From contig OZ242030.1 in NCBI GenBank assembly GCA_965205055.1, positions 3,224,001-3,288,000 on the forward strand: a stretch of DNA of 64,000 nt, read 5' to 3'. The notes below the pieces were generated by a model that was given only the letters and a program-made list of their open reading frames with translations, was not told where the DNA came from and ran no database searches. Positions 34,865 through 43,038 of this stretch are shown here, one piece after another. Position 1 is the first letter of the stretch. Every line of letters starts with the position of its first letter. This DNA comes from CBDBBY01 sp965205055 (GTDB taxonomy: Bacteria > Pseudomonadota > Alphaproteobacteria > Rhodobacterales > Rhodobacteraceae). Made by a program: the position numbers and the translations under genes.

Positions 34865-35596
34865 TCAGACCTGATCGCGATTCTTGTAGAGGTTCCAAAT
34901 CGCTTTCTCGCCCAGCTTGTCCACGAACGCCGCATGGGCCTGCAATTCCTCATCGGTGATCCTTGGCGGCAGGCGCGCCTCGCGCGCGACCGGCGCTGAA
35001 TCGCCGGCGGAGCTTCTGCTCTTGCCTTGCGCATTCGAGTCGTCGATTGCCTTCAAAAAGCCGTCATTCGCGCCTTGCAGCTTGAAATAGACGTCGGCCA
35101 GCAGTTCCGCATCAAGCAGCGCGCCGTGCTTGCTTCTGGCCGTCTTGTCGACGTTGAAGTGCCTGCAAAGGCCGTCGAGGCTGCGCGACGAGAGCTCCGG
35201 CAGCTTCTTTCTGGCAATTTCAAGCGTATCCACCACGGTATTCTCGAGGCGGGCGCGCCCCAATTTGTTCAATTCCCCGTTTACGAACGCCAGATCGAAG
35301 GATGCGTTGTGGATCACGAGCGGCGCGTCGCCGATGAACTCAAGGAACTCGTCGACGATTTCCTTGAATTCCGGCATGGTTCCGAGAAACTCGTCCGACA
35401 AGCCGTGAATTTCATACGCGGCTTCCGGCATCGCCATGCACGGATTGAGATATTTGTGGAAATTCCGGCCTGTTCTTGAAAAATTGTCCAAGTCGAGTTC
35501 AATCATCCCGATTTCGACGACTCTGTCTCCCTCCTCCACTTTGAGTCCCGTGGTTTCCGTATCAAGCACGATCTGAAGCACCGCTTTCCCTTTCAT
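34865..35596 (-). CDS. dnaQ: DNA polymerase III epsilon subunit (3'-5' exonuclease)
   Basis: The 243-residue protein from ATG 35596 (MKGKAVLQIVLDTETTGLKV) has the DEDDh exonuclease set. These are DTETTG near residue 11, HNASFDLAFVNGEL near 93 and SKHGALLDAELLADVYF near 155 with the catalytic His and Asp. The C-terminal tail binds the polymerase alpha subunit in this family. It overlaps the end of coaE by 35 bases. It is part of the conserved maf, aroE, coaE, dnaQ series leading away from the origin candidate. Confidence 0.95.
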   Translation of the reverse strand: MKGKAVLQIVLDTETTGLKVEEGDRVVEIGMIELDLDNFSRTGRNFHKYLNPCMAMPEAAYEIHGLSDEFLGTMPEFKEIVDEFLEFIGDAPLVIHNASFDLAFVNGELNKLGRARLENTVVDTLEIARKKLPELSSRSLDGLCRHFNVDKTARSKHGALLDAELLADVYFKLQGANDGFLKAIDDSNAQGKSRSSAGDSAPVAREARLPPRITDEELQAHAAFVDKLGEKAIWNLYKNRDQV

Positions 35597-36194
35597 TCCT
35601 GATTTCCGCAATGATCGAACGAACCGCGCGCCCTGCTTCCTCCAGAGACGCGGATTCCACGACATACCGCGCGCGGGCGCGCTTTTCAGCGCCGGGCAGC
35701 TGCCTCTTTCGAAGCGCGTCGAATTGCGCGGCGGTCATCGATCCGCGCGCGCGGACGCGAGATTTCAGGACGGAATCCGGGGCGCTCACCGCCACGACCG
35801 CATCCGCGATCCTGTCGGCGCCGGTTTCATACAGCAAAGGTATTTCAAGCACCGCGATATCCGCGCCGCGCCGCGCCGCCGTTTCAAGAAACGCTTCGCG
35901 GTCCTCTTCAACGAGAGGGTGCACCGCCTTCTCCAAAATCCTCAGCATTCCGGGATCGCGTTCAAGGCATTTCTTGAGCTCTGCCTTGTCGACTCCGCCG
36001 TCATTGCCGACTGCCGCCCCCGGGCAAATTCGCCGGACCGCCTCGACGCCGCGTCCGCCGGGCGAGTAGGTCCGCGCGACTGCGTCGTCGGCGCTCCAGA
36101 CGGGGAGGCCTTCCCGCGCGAACAGGTCGGCCGTCGTCGTTTTTCCGGCGCCCATCGATCCGGTTATGCACAGCACGAACGGGCGGCGCGTCAT
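35562..36194 (-). CDS. coaE: Dephospho-CoA kinase
   Basis: The 210-residue protein from ATG 36194 (MTRRPFVLCITGSMGAGKTT) has P-loop GSMGAGKTT, then the CoA-binding VWSADDAVARTY region, HPLVEEDREAFLE and VLEIPLLYETGADRIADAVVAVSAP. This is the CoaE pattern. It catalyses the last step of coenzyme A synthesis. It overlaps the aroE stop by 4 bases and dnaQ by 35, so the genes are translationally coupled. Confidence 0.94.
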   Translation of the reverse strand: MTRRPFVLCITGSMGAGKTTTADLFAREGLPVWSADDAVARTYSPGGRGVEAVRRICPGAAVGNDGGVDKAELKKCLERDPGMLRILEKAVHPLVEEDREAFLETAARRGADIAVLEIPLLYETGADRIADAVVAVSAPDSVLKSRVRARGSMTAAQFDALRKRQLPGAEKRARARYVVESASLEEAGRAVRSIIAEIRNERESGASDRA

Positions 36195-37039
36195 TTCGAC
36201 AACGCGAGTTGCCGAAGCTCCTTCGTGACTTCGGGCTTGATACCGAACCACAGGTTGAATGCCGCCGCGGCTTGGTGGAGCAGCATTCCCAAGCCGTCGG
36301 CGACGAAGCAGCCGCGCGCTTCGGCCTCCGCAAGAAACACCGTGCGCAGCGGCGTGTAGACCAAATCGTTGACGGCGGTTTCCGGCCGCATCAGCTTCAT
36401 GGGAAGTTTCAGTTCAGGCTTGCCTGTCATTCCCATCGCCGAAGTATTCACGACGGTGGCCATTTCCGGAAGTATGTCTCCGACATCGTCGAATTCCTGG
36501 ACTTTGATCCGGTTGCCGAACTCCGACCTCAGCACTTCGGCCCTGTCCCGCGTCCGGTTCACCATATGGATTTCGGGAACGCCCTCGTGCAGCAAAGAAT
36601 ACAGGACCGCTCTGGCAGCGCCGCCGGCGCCCACGATCAGAGCCGGTCCGGCATCCGCCCTCCAGCTCGGAATGCGCTCCCGAAGATTCGTGATGAATCC
36701 GTAGCCATCCGTGTTGTCGGCGTAAATCTTTCCGCGCTTCCTGTTGAAGGACAGAGTATTGGCGGCTCCGATCAATGCTGCGGTGTCGGACACCATGTCG
36801 GCGTACTGCAGCGCCGTCTCCTTGTGGGGAATCGTGACATTGACGCCCTTGAATCCGATTTTCGGAATCGTCTTCAGAACTTCCGCGAAGTCGCTTCTTG
36901 CAACCTCCAGCGGCACGTAATGGCCGACCACCTCATGCTTCCTCAGCCAATATTCATGAATTATCGGCGATCTGCTGTGCTTGACTGGGTATCCTATCAC
37001 TCCTGCAAGCGTCGGCTTGGCGCGCTGCTCCATTTTCAT
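36191..37039 (-). CDS. aroE: Shikimate dehydrogenase
   Basis: The 282-residue protein has GVIGYPVKHSRSPIIHEYWL, the catalytic-Lys motif VNVTIPHKE, DNTDGYGF and the NADP-binding IVGAGGAARAVLYSL, with NRTRDRAEVL after it. It reduces 3-dehydroshikimate in aromatic amino-acid synthesis. Its ATG overlaps the maf stop (ATGA), which fixes the start at 37039. Confidence 0.95.
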   Translation of the reverse strand: MKMEQRAKPTLAGVIGYPVKHSRSPIIHEYWLRKHEVVGHYVPLEVARSDFAEVLKTIPKIGFKGVNVTIPHKETALQYADMVSDTAALIGAANTLSFNRKRGKIYADNTDGYGFITNLRERIPSWRADAGPALIVGAGGAARAVLYSLLHEGVPEIHMVNRTRDRAEVLRSEFGNRIKVQEFDDVGDILPEMATVVNTSAMGMTGKPELKLPMKLMRPETAVNDLVYTPLRTVFLAEAEARGCFVADGLGMLLHQAAAAFNLWFGIKPEVTKELRQLALSK

Positions 37040-37626
37040 GATCTCCGTTCGCGCAGATAATCCAAGAGCTCGGTCAGGGGCATGCCCAACACGACGTTCA
37101 TATCACCGTCTATCCTGGATATCAGGCCTTCTTTGTCGTCTTCTGCCTTGTAACCGCCCGCATTGTCCAACGCTTCCTGTCCCAGCCGATCGATGCTGGC
37201 GGCGATTGCGGCGTCGGACAACGAATTCATTTCGACCGCCGCAGTCCCCGCATGCCTCCAAACCGGCTCTCCATCCACGCATACCGCTGCGGCGGAGTGC
37301 AGCAGGTGCCGGCGTCCGCTGAGCATCCGAAGAAAAGAAGCCAATTCCGACTTGCTTCCGCATTTGCCGTAAGCGCACCCTTCGAATTCCAATACTTGAT
37401 CCGAGCCTATGGTTCTTGCGCCGGGATGCCTCCGCGAAACCGCTCGAGCCTTTTCCAACGCAATTGCAGCCGCGATGCTTAGAGGATTCACGCTTTCCGT
37501 CTGCAATTCCGCAGCAATCCGAGATTCGTCGATTTCCGCGGCGTCGGCCTTGAAAGCTATTCCGGCTTCTTCCAGCATGCGTCGCCGAGCGGACGATTTC
37601 GACGCAAGCACCACCTTGGAATTCAT
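37036..37626 (-). CDS. maf: Maf-like nucleotide pyrophosphatase
   Basis: The 196-residue protein opens VLASKSSARRRMLEEAGI. It has RTIGSDQVLEFEG with the catalytic Asp, and DNAGGYKAEDDKEGLISRIDGDMNVVLGMPL, typical of Maf/HAM1-like house-cleaning pyrophosphatases. It is the first gene of the leftward core run, directly next to the AT-rich origin candidate. Confidence 0.93.
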   Translation of the reverse strand: MNSKVVLASKSSARRRMLEEAGIAFKADAAEIDESRIAAELQTESVNPLSIAAAIALEKARAVSRRHPGARTIGSDQVLEFEGCAYGKCGSKSELASFLRMLSGRRHLLHSAAAVCVDGEPVWRHAGTAAVEMNSLSDAAIAASIDRLGQEALDNAGGYKAEDDKEGLISRIDGDMNVVLGMPLTELLDYLRERRS

Positions 37627-37639
37627 TCACAACGCCATG

Positions 37640-37970
37640 TTCAAAAGCACGAGATGTATTGTGGAAATATCATGCGAAACTATCGATTCAGTTGCAAAAG
37701 CAACGTTTTTACCCATTTCATCCACGTCTCGCCAATAGATGTTCCATCTGGGAAAACTTTTCAACAACCATGGAACAATTTTTCCGCTTGGCTGCCAATG
37801 TTGAACGACACGTTCATGGCAACAACAGCAATCCGTGCCGTTCTTGCAGCCTAGAGCATGGCAATTGTCCCTTGAACATGTGTGGATAACCAAGTTGTTC
37901 AGATATCCACAACCCCTACAACTAAATCGTTTTATATAAATATTTTATTATTGTAATTTATCAGCTTCCG
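37640..37970. other. Candidate chromosomal replication origin (oriC)
   Basis: The gap between maf and the decayed E2 gene is AT-rich compared with the rest. It has a perfect E. coli-type DnaA box in reverse (TGTGGATAA, 37881-37889), a one-mismatch box ATATCCACA at 37903-37911, and a very AT-rich stretch at 37928-37965 rich in TTTTAT and TTATTATT words. Core genes on the left run leftward and most on the right run rightward; parS sites and parAB lie 10-15 kb to the right. In Rhodobacterales-like genomes the maf and rho/mnmE/mnmG blocks flank the origin. No protein-coding frame is convincing here. Confidence 0.5.
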
Positions 37971-38039
37971 GTAGATCTGAAGAATGAGCAAAACGGCTTG
38001 ACTCGCTGGTCGCAACGGATCGGTGAACGCATTTCGGAT

Positions 38040-38949
38040 TAAATTGCTGCCAATATCGTGACCTGCAAGAAAAAGGCTGTCTGTTCGTCGGTTACGAAGA
38101 CTTCTGACGAGTCAGACCTGTGCGTCTGATTTGCGGCGATCCATCCAAACCCATTGCGATCAAACCCATTGCGATGATTCGCCTGTTCGCGGAACAGTTC
38201 ACAATCTTGCCGTCCGAATTGAGGAATTGGCATAGGACGTCGCTGGCCGTTCCTGCGTTGATTGAGGGCTGCCTTCAGGTCTCCGACATCAAGCCGGTGC
38301 GAAAGGTCATAGATATCTCCACAGTTCAGGAGAGCTATGTCGGCGATTCAGCCATCCGAAAGACGTCTCCGAACCCGCAGCGCTCAGGCACGGCATTCCA
38401 GATCTCTGAGCTGTCGACCAGCGCCGGAGTTTGGCTCTGTCCTTGCTTCGTGATTGCTGCGCAGCAATTTCAATTCATTTCACGGCTCAATGAGTTTGCA
38501 AATGCGCATGTCGGATTCAAGATGCAAATGCGGAACAAGTCGATTGGATTGCAAATTCAACTAGGGTTGCGCACAGCGGTGTCGAACTTGGAGCGTTGCG
38601 CCGCATCCAGAACAAATTACATTCTGGAGGTTGCCCGGGCGCAGCATGCCTCGCTATGCCTCGCTGGTCGACCCCGCGAAGCGTTCTCCCTTGGCCGATT
38701 CCAATTGAATCTCCGGCGGTTCGGTCGTCGTTTCCCCGTCTGCATAGATCCGAGCAGCGACTTGGCCGATCAGTATGGAAATTCTGACTGGCAGTTTTGC
38801 GTTCTGGAGGAGTTCCGTTGCGAGGCTTTGGATTTCCATTGAGGCGTTGTTTGTCTCGATACCGGAGAGAGACTCGGATTTTCAGCCTGTTGCCCATCCG
38901 TCGCTTGCCGCGTCGAAATCGCGCCGGTGGACATGCCCACTTTCGGCAT
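38040..38949 (-). pseudogene. Decayed 2-oxoacid dehydrogenase E2 (dihydrolipoamide acyltransferase) gene
   Basis: Nineteen to 20 bases after the E1-beta stop, an ATG at 38949 starts MPKVGMSTGAIS, the first strand of a lipoyl domain. After a frameshift near 38880 the text continues ESLSGIETNNASMEIQSLAT, where the lipoyl lysine loop (normally ETDKA) reads ETNNA, and then PVRISILIGQVAARIYADGE. Farther down, VPHLHLESDMRICKLIEP then a stop then NELKLL (about 38560-38500) resembles the start of the E2 catalytic domain. Weaker traces reach about 38040. Several stops and shifts make it non-functional. The gene once completed an E1-alpha, E1-beta, E2 operon. Confidence 0.6.
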
Positions 38950-38968
38950 GATGACTTCGGTCGGTGTG

Positions 38969-39979
38969 TCAGGTGCGGCCGCTCAGCAATCTCCGGGCGG
39001 CTTCAACGATGCCGTTGACCTGCGGAACGGCCGCTTTTTGCAACTCGGGGCTGTAAGGGATAGGGCATTCGGCGCCGCCAAGACGAATGATCGGAGCGTC
39101 AAGCAAATCGAATACATCGCTTTCGGCGATCATTGCGCTTATTTCTGCGCCCATTCCAAGCGTTGTTACGCCTTCATAGACGCAGACAGCCCGCGACGTC
39201 TTGCGAACGCTGTCCAGAATCGTCTTCTTGTCGATCGGCCGCACGGTTCGCAGATCGATAACTTCGGCTTCGATCCCCTCCGAGGCCAGAAGTTCGGCGG
39301 CCTCCAGCGACCTGTGAACCATTATTGCGTTCGCCACGATCGTAAGATCTTTGCCCTCGCGCTTGACGTCGGCTTTGCCGATCGGAGTGGTGTAGCGGCC
39401 GGGAGGGACATGCCCCTTCATTTTGTAAAGCAGTTTGTGTTCGTAAACCATTACCGGATCCGGATCGTCCAAGGCTGCCAAAAGCAATCCCTTGGCGTCG
39501 GCCGGCGTGGAAGGTTGCACTGCTTTGAGTCCGGGAACATGGCCGAGCCAAGCTTCCAAGCTTTGACTATGCTGCGCCGCCGCGCCGGTTCCCGAACCGG
39601 AAGGCAGGCGCATGACGACCGGGACCGACACCGCGCCTCCTAGCATGTATCTGAGCTTCGCGGCCTGGTTCACGATCTGCTCCATGGCAAGGGTCACGAA
39701 GTCGGAAAACTGGAATTCGAATATGGGACGGAGTCCGGTCAGCGCCGCTCCGATAGCGACTCCTGCGCCCCCGAGTTCCGAAATCGGGGTGTCGATGATG
39801 CGTTCCGCTCCGTACTTGTGAACAAGATCGCCGGTAACCTGAAACGCGCCCCCGTAGATTCCGATGTCTTCGCCCATGACGATGACTCGTTCGTCGCTCT
39901 CCAGCGCGATATCCAGCGCTTCGCGCAAAGCTTCTGCGTAGGACAGGTCCCGAGTGCCGATCGGACTTTCTGAATTCAC
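38969..39979 (-). CDS. pdhB: 2-oxoacid dehydrogenase E1 beta subunit (pyruvate/acetoin type)
   Basis: The 336-residue protein has SYAEALREALDIALESDERV, VMGEDIGIYGGAFQVTGDL, DTPISELGGAGVAIGAALTG, FEFQFSDFVTLAMEQIVNQAAKLRYM and the C-terminal IDLRTVRPIDKKTILDSV. These are the marks of E1-beta. The GTG start overlaps the E1-alpha stop (GTGA). It pairs with E1-alpha to decarboxylate a 2-oxo acid with thiamine diphosphate. The E2 gene that should follow is a pseudogene, so E1 must use an E2 encoded elsewhere or work without one. Confidence 0.9.
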   Translation of the reverse strand: MNSESPIGTRDLSYAEALREALDIALESDERVIVMGEDIGIYGGAFQVTGDLVHKYGAERIIDTPISELGGAGVAIGAALTGLRPIFEFQFSDFVTLAMEQIVNQAAKLRYMLGGAVSVPVVMRLPSGSGTGAAAQHSQSLEAWLGHVPGLKAVQPSTPADAKGLLLAALDDPDPVMVYEHKLLYKMKGHVPPGRYTTPIGKADVKREGKDLTIVANAIMVHRSLEAAELLASEGIEAEVIDLRTVRPIDKKTILDSVRKTSRAVCVYEGVTTLGMGAEISAMIAESDVFDLLDAPIIRLGGAECPIPYSPELQKAAVPQVNGIVEAARRLLSGRT

Positions 39980-40986
39980 GCAATTTCCTTCGCGTAAACG
40001 TCGCGCGTCAATTCCGCAGCTGGCGGCACAGGGCTTTTATCCGCGAAGTCGAAGGCGGCCTTGATCTCGCGATCAACGTCCAAACCGAGTTGCTCGATTT
40101 CCCGACGGGCCATGATTCCGTGTGATTCCAGCAGTTCGGACATGCGCGGGATCGGGTCGTGCTGCATCCGTTCCCGGATCTCTTCCTCGGTGCGATACCG
40201 GTTTCGGTCCGATCTTGAATGTCCGCGGAATCTATAGGTGAGCGATTCGATTAGCGTCGGGCCAAGACCCTCGCGCGCCCTGGCGACAGCCTCGTCCGAT
40301 GCTTCGGCGACAGCCGAAAAATCGTTGCCGTCGACAACGACCCCCGGCATTGAATACGCCGATGCTCGATCCGCTATTGATTTGACCGCCGTTGACCGAG
40401 CCGTGGACGTCGACATCCCGTATTGATTGTTTTCGCAAAAGAACACGACCGGCAATTTCCATATGGAAGCCATGTTCAGAGATTCGTGGAACGCGCCCTC
40501 GTTGTTCGCTCCATCTCCGAAAAAGGAAAGCGCCACGGTTCCTGTCTTGAGCCGCTTTGCGGACAATGCGGCCCCGACGGCGATCGGAATTCCGCCTCCC
40601 ACGATCCCGTTTGCGCCAAGATTGCCCTTGGAAATGTCGGCGATATGCATCGAGCCGCCGCGGCCTCTGCAATAACCGGTCTCCTTGCCGAAAAATTCGG
40701 CGAACATGCGTGCAACATCAGCTCCCTTCGCGATGCAGTGGCCGTGGCCTCTGTGCGTGGACGTGATTTTGTCATCGTCGCTTAGAGGCATGCAAGCGCC
40801 AACTGCGCTTGCTTCCTGGCCGATCGAAAGGTGCGCCGTGCCGTGCGTGAGACCGCGCAAGTAGCTCTGCTCCGCCGTCTCTTCGAACTTCCTGATAAGG
40901 AGCATTTTCCGCAGCGCCTCTTTGAGCTTGTCCGGGCCGTATGTTCTGATCGCGAACGGCAGATTGTCGCGGGCTCCGTCATGCAT
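39976..40986 (-). CDS. pdhA: 2-oxoacid dehydrogenase E1 alpha subunit (pyruvate/acetoin type)
   Basis: The 336-residue protein from ATG 40986 (MHDGARDNLPFAIRTYGPDK) has RKFEETAEQSYLRGLTHGTAH, STHRGHGHCIAKGADVARM, and the ThDP motif FFGDGANNEGAFHESLN with ENNQYGMSTSTARS downstream. The phosphorylation-loop-like YRFRGHSRSDRNRYRTEEE also matches E1-alpha. The start overlaps the end of the DRL gene by 8 bases, tying all three genes into one leftward unit. Substrate could be pyruvate, acetoin or a related oxo acid. Confidence 0.9.
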   Translation of the reverse strand: MHDGARDNLPFAIRTYGPDKLKEALRKMLLIRKFEETAEQSYLRGLTHGTAHLSIGQEASAVGACMPLSDDDKITSTHRGHGHCIAKGADVARMFAEFFGKETGYCRGRGGSMHIADISKGNLGANGIVGGGIPIAVGAALSAKRLKTGTVALSFFGDGANNEGAFHESLNMASIWKLPVVFFCENNQYGMSTSTARSTAVKSIADRASAYSMPGVVVDGNDFSAVAEASDEAVARAREGLGPTLIESLTYRFRGHSRSDRNRYRTEEEIRERMQHDPIPRMSELLESHGIMARREIEQLGLDVDREIKAAFDFADKSPVPPAAELTRDVYAKEIA

Positions 40987-42322
40987 CGGAATATTCCGTC
41001 CGGCTGGATGCCGCCGCCATCTCGTCCTGTTTGGCGCGGAGAGCCACGATCTTGGCATCGGGAGGCGCCGAAGCATTGTCGAGAGTCAGCAGTTCGCCTT
41101 TGGCGATCCGCGCGGCCGCCTTGCCGCCGGCTAGCAGCCCGCAAGGTATTGCGCGAGCCTTCCGCGCCGCGCCCGCTTCCATCACCCACGCCCGGTAGCA
41201 ATGCTCTCCGATCTGATCGAGGGTCTCTCCGGGAAGAAGGTCTTTTTTAGCCAAAGCGCAAACTTCCGCGGTCGGCTGCTTCAACGGCGCCATGTCCGCT
41301 TTGCCGTATAGCACCGCTCGTGCGCACGTCAGCGGAACCTCCAGAGAGGTCAGATGGTAAGGTCGCAAGAAAGCATAGTAGGGTCCGTCCCCCATCTTGA
41401 GATCCTTCAAGCGTTCGTGGATGCGCGGGTGTTCAGCTTCAACGATGACGAATACGCCGGGAGCGAGGCCGGCGCCTACGGAGTAATCAACACGGCCGGA
41501 GTCTTTGAGCAAGCCGCCGTCCGCCTCCGGCACGAGCACTCTCGCAAGGTCCTCGGGCCCTGCGGCGGGTCCGTGCATTCCGGGCTTGTCCGGCACGAGG
41601 CCGGTCGCGTTGGCGATGGCCGCCATCTCGACCATGGTTTTGGATCCGTCCACGAATTCCACCAGCATGCGCGTGCTCATGTTGCGCGCCGCCGCTTCGG
41701 CTTCGAGATCTTCCGGTGTCGCATCTACATTCAAGGGATTGTTCTTTCCCTTGCCTGCGCAGACGATTTTGTGTCCCATCGAGGAGACGAATTCGATGAG
41801 TTCCATGCACGAAGACGGCTCGTCTCCAGCTCCGAGAGTGTACACCACGCCGCAGCGTTCCGCCTGCGCTCTCAAATACGCTCCGATGGTGACATCCGCC
41901 TCTACGTTCATCATCACCAAGTGCTTCCCGCGCTCCATTGCGGCGAGGCCCAGTTCAGCGCCGACGCTGGGAATGCCGGTGGCATCGACGATGACGTCGA
42001 TCAATCCGCTCTCAAGGATATGCGCGGGATCGGAAGCGACGGCGGTCAGGCCACGCTCTATTGCGGCGTTAAGCTTGTCTACGGAATTCGTGTCGAGCGA
42101 AAAGCCGTCGCTTCGCCGCGCGATCGCGACCGCACGGTGCGCGGCTTTCGGTTTGATGTTCATGACAGCCGCGACGTCGATGCCGTCCATCATGGACGTC
42201 CGGGCGATTATGTCGGTGCCCATCTCACCGGTTCCGACAAGTCCGATCCGGATCGGCGTTCCGTTGTCTTTTCGGCGTTCCAAGTCTTTCGCTAGACCGG
42301 AAAGCGCGACGTTGCTTGCCAC
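40979..42322 (-). CDS. Homoserine-dehydrogenase-like oxidoreductase with SAF domain, DRL (DXR-II-like) family
   Basis: The 447-residue protein has a Rossmann fold with IRIGLVGTGEMGTDIIARTS near residue 24. DVIVDATGIPSVGAELGLAAME and GKHLVMMNVEADVTIGAYL follow, then a catalytic region with YTLGAGDEPSSCMELIEFV and AGKGKNNPLN. The C-terminal third has the SAF-like DLLPGETLDQIGEHCYRAW. This architecture matches DRL proteins, of which the Brucella member replaces DXR in isoprenoid synthesis; other members have unknown reactions. It is the first gene of a leftward unit with E1-alpha and E1-beta, an arrangement that suggests a substrate formed from a thiamine-bound two-carbon unit. Confidence 0.75.
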   Translation of the reverse strand: MASNVALSGLAKDLERRKDNGTPIRIGLVGTGEMGTDIIARTSMMDGIDVAAVMNIKPKAAHRAVAIARRSDGFSLDTNSVDKLNAAIERGLTAVASDPAHILESGLIDVIVDATGIPSVGAELGLAAMERGKHLVMMNVEADVTIGAYLRAQAERCGVVYTLGAGDEPSSCMELIEFVSSMGHKIVCAGKGKNNPLNVDATPEDLEAEAAARNMSTRMLVEFVDGSKTMVEMAAIANATGLVPDKPGMHGPAAGPEDLARVLVPEADGGLLKDSGRVDYSVGAGLAPGVFVIVEAEHPRIHERLKDLKMGDGPYYAFLRPYHLTSLEVPLTCARAVLYGKADMAPLKQPTAEVCALAKKDLLPGETLDQIGEHCYRAWVMEAGAARKARAIPCGLLAGGKAAARIAKGELLTLDNASAPPDAKIVALRAKQDEMAAASSRTEYSDA

Positions 42323-42439
42323 TGCGGTGCGTCCCTAATTGCCCGGCGTATGTACAATTATAGAATAGTTTGTTCAAACCCAAAATTCGATACGACCCCG
42401 AATGGCGGCTGACTGATGTCGCGCTGAAAACTCACTGTC

Positions 42440-43020
42440 TGAGTTCACCAATCGTTGCGAGGGTGCGTCCCGTTTTTCGGGATGTCGAGGAGATGCGTTG
42501 CTGGTCGAGAGCTAGGCCAACGTCAACGCGCGGCCTTGGCGCGGGCGGTCGTCAGGCATCCGCGCGCTCCTGATGGACGAGCCGTTTTTCGAACTTGGAT
42601 GCGAAGCTGCGCCGGGCAACGCGCGTTCAAATCAAGCATCTGCAGCGCCGACTCAAGGTTGCGACGGGTTACGTCACGCATGATAAGGTCGAAGCCATGA
42701 CTCTCGCCGACCGGGTCGTCATCATGGATGGCGGATCCATACAGCAGATCGGCACGCCGGAAAACGCTTTCGTTGAAGGATTTATAGGGCAGCCGCCATC
42801 GCTCCAATCGAGGGATCACGGAGCAATAATTGGCATGCGGCCGTAAGGTTGCAACGTCGGAGCGGATGCGGTCGATTTGCGGGGCGAGGCTTTCGGCGTC
42901 GAACCGACAGGAGATGCTGCTTTCTTGACCGTCAAGACGGATGATGCGCTCATTGAGGTCAAGGCGCACCGCAGCTACGATCCGGATTCGGAGCTTTGGA
43001 ATCAATCGTGTTCGACCGAG
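42440..43020 (+). pseudogene. Sugar ABC transporter ATP-binding protein (UgpC/MsmK type) remnant
   Basis: Fragments in three frames reassemble to the end of a MalK/UgpC-type ATPase. ELGQRQRAALARAVVRHPRA (signature region) is at about 42508-42570. DAKLRRATRVQIKHLQRRLK, YVTHDKVEAMTLADRVVIMD and IQQIGTPENAFVEGFIGQPP lie at 42595-42800. A TOBE-like piece RGEAFGVEPTGDAAFLTVKT is at 42880-42940. The N-terminal P-loop region is gone. Frameshifts separate each piece. The last frame runs open into the PfkB kinase, so the kinase start must be chosen with care. Confidence 0.75.
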
Positions 43021-43038
43021 ACAGGATATTGGCAGGAA

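Noticed and set aside
38120..38842. Plus-strand 240-codon frame between maf and E1-beta
   Set aside because: No recognisable motif, and the minus strand carries E2 remnants over the same bases.
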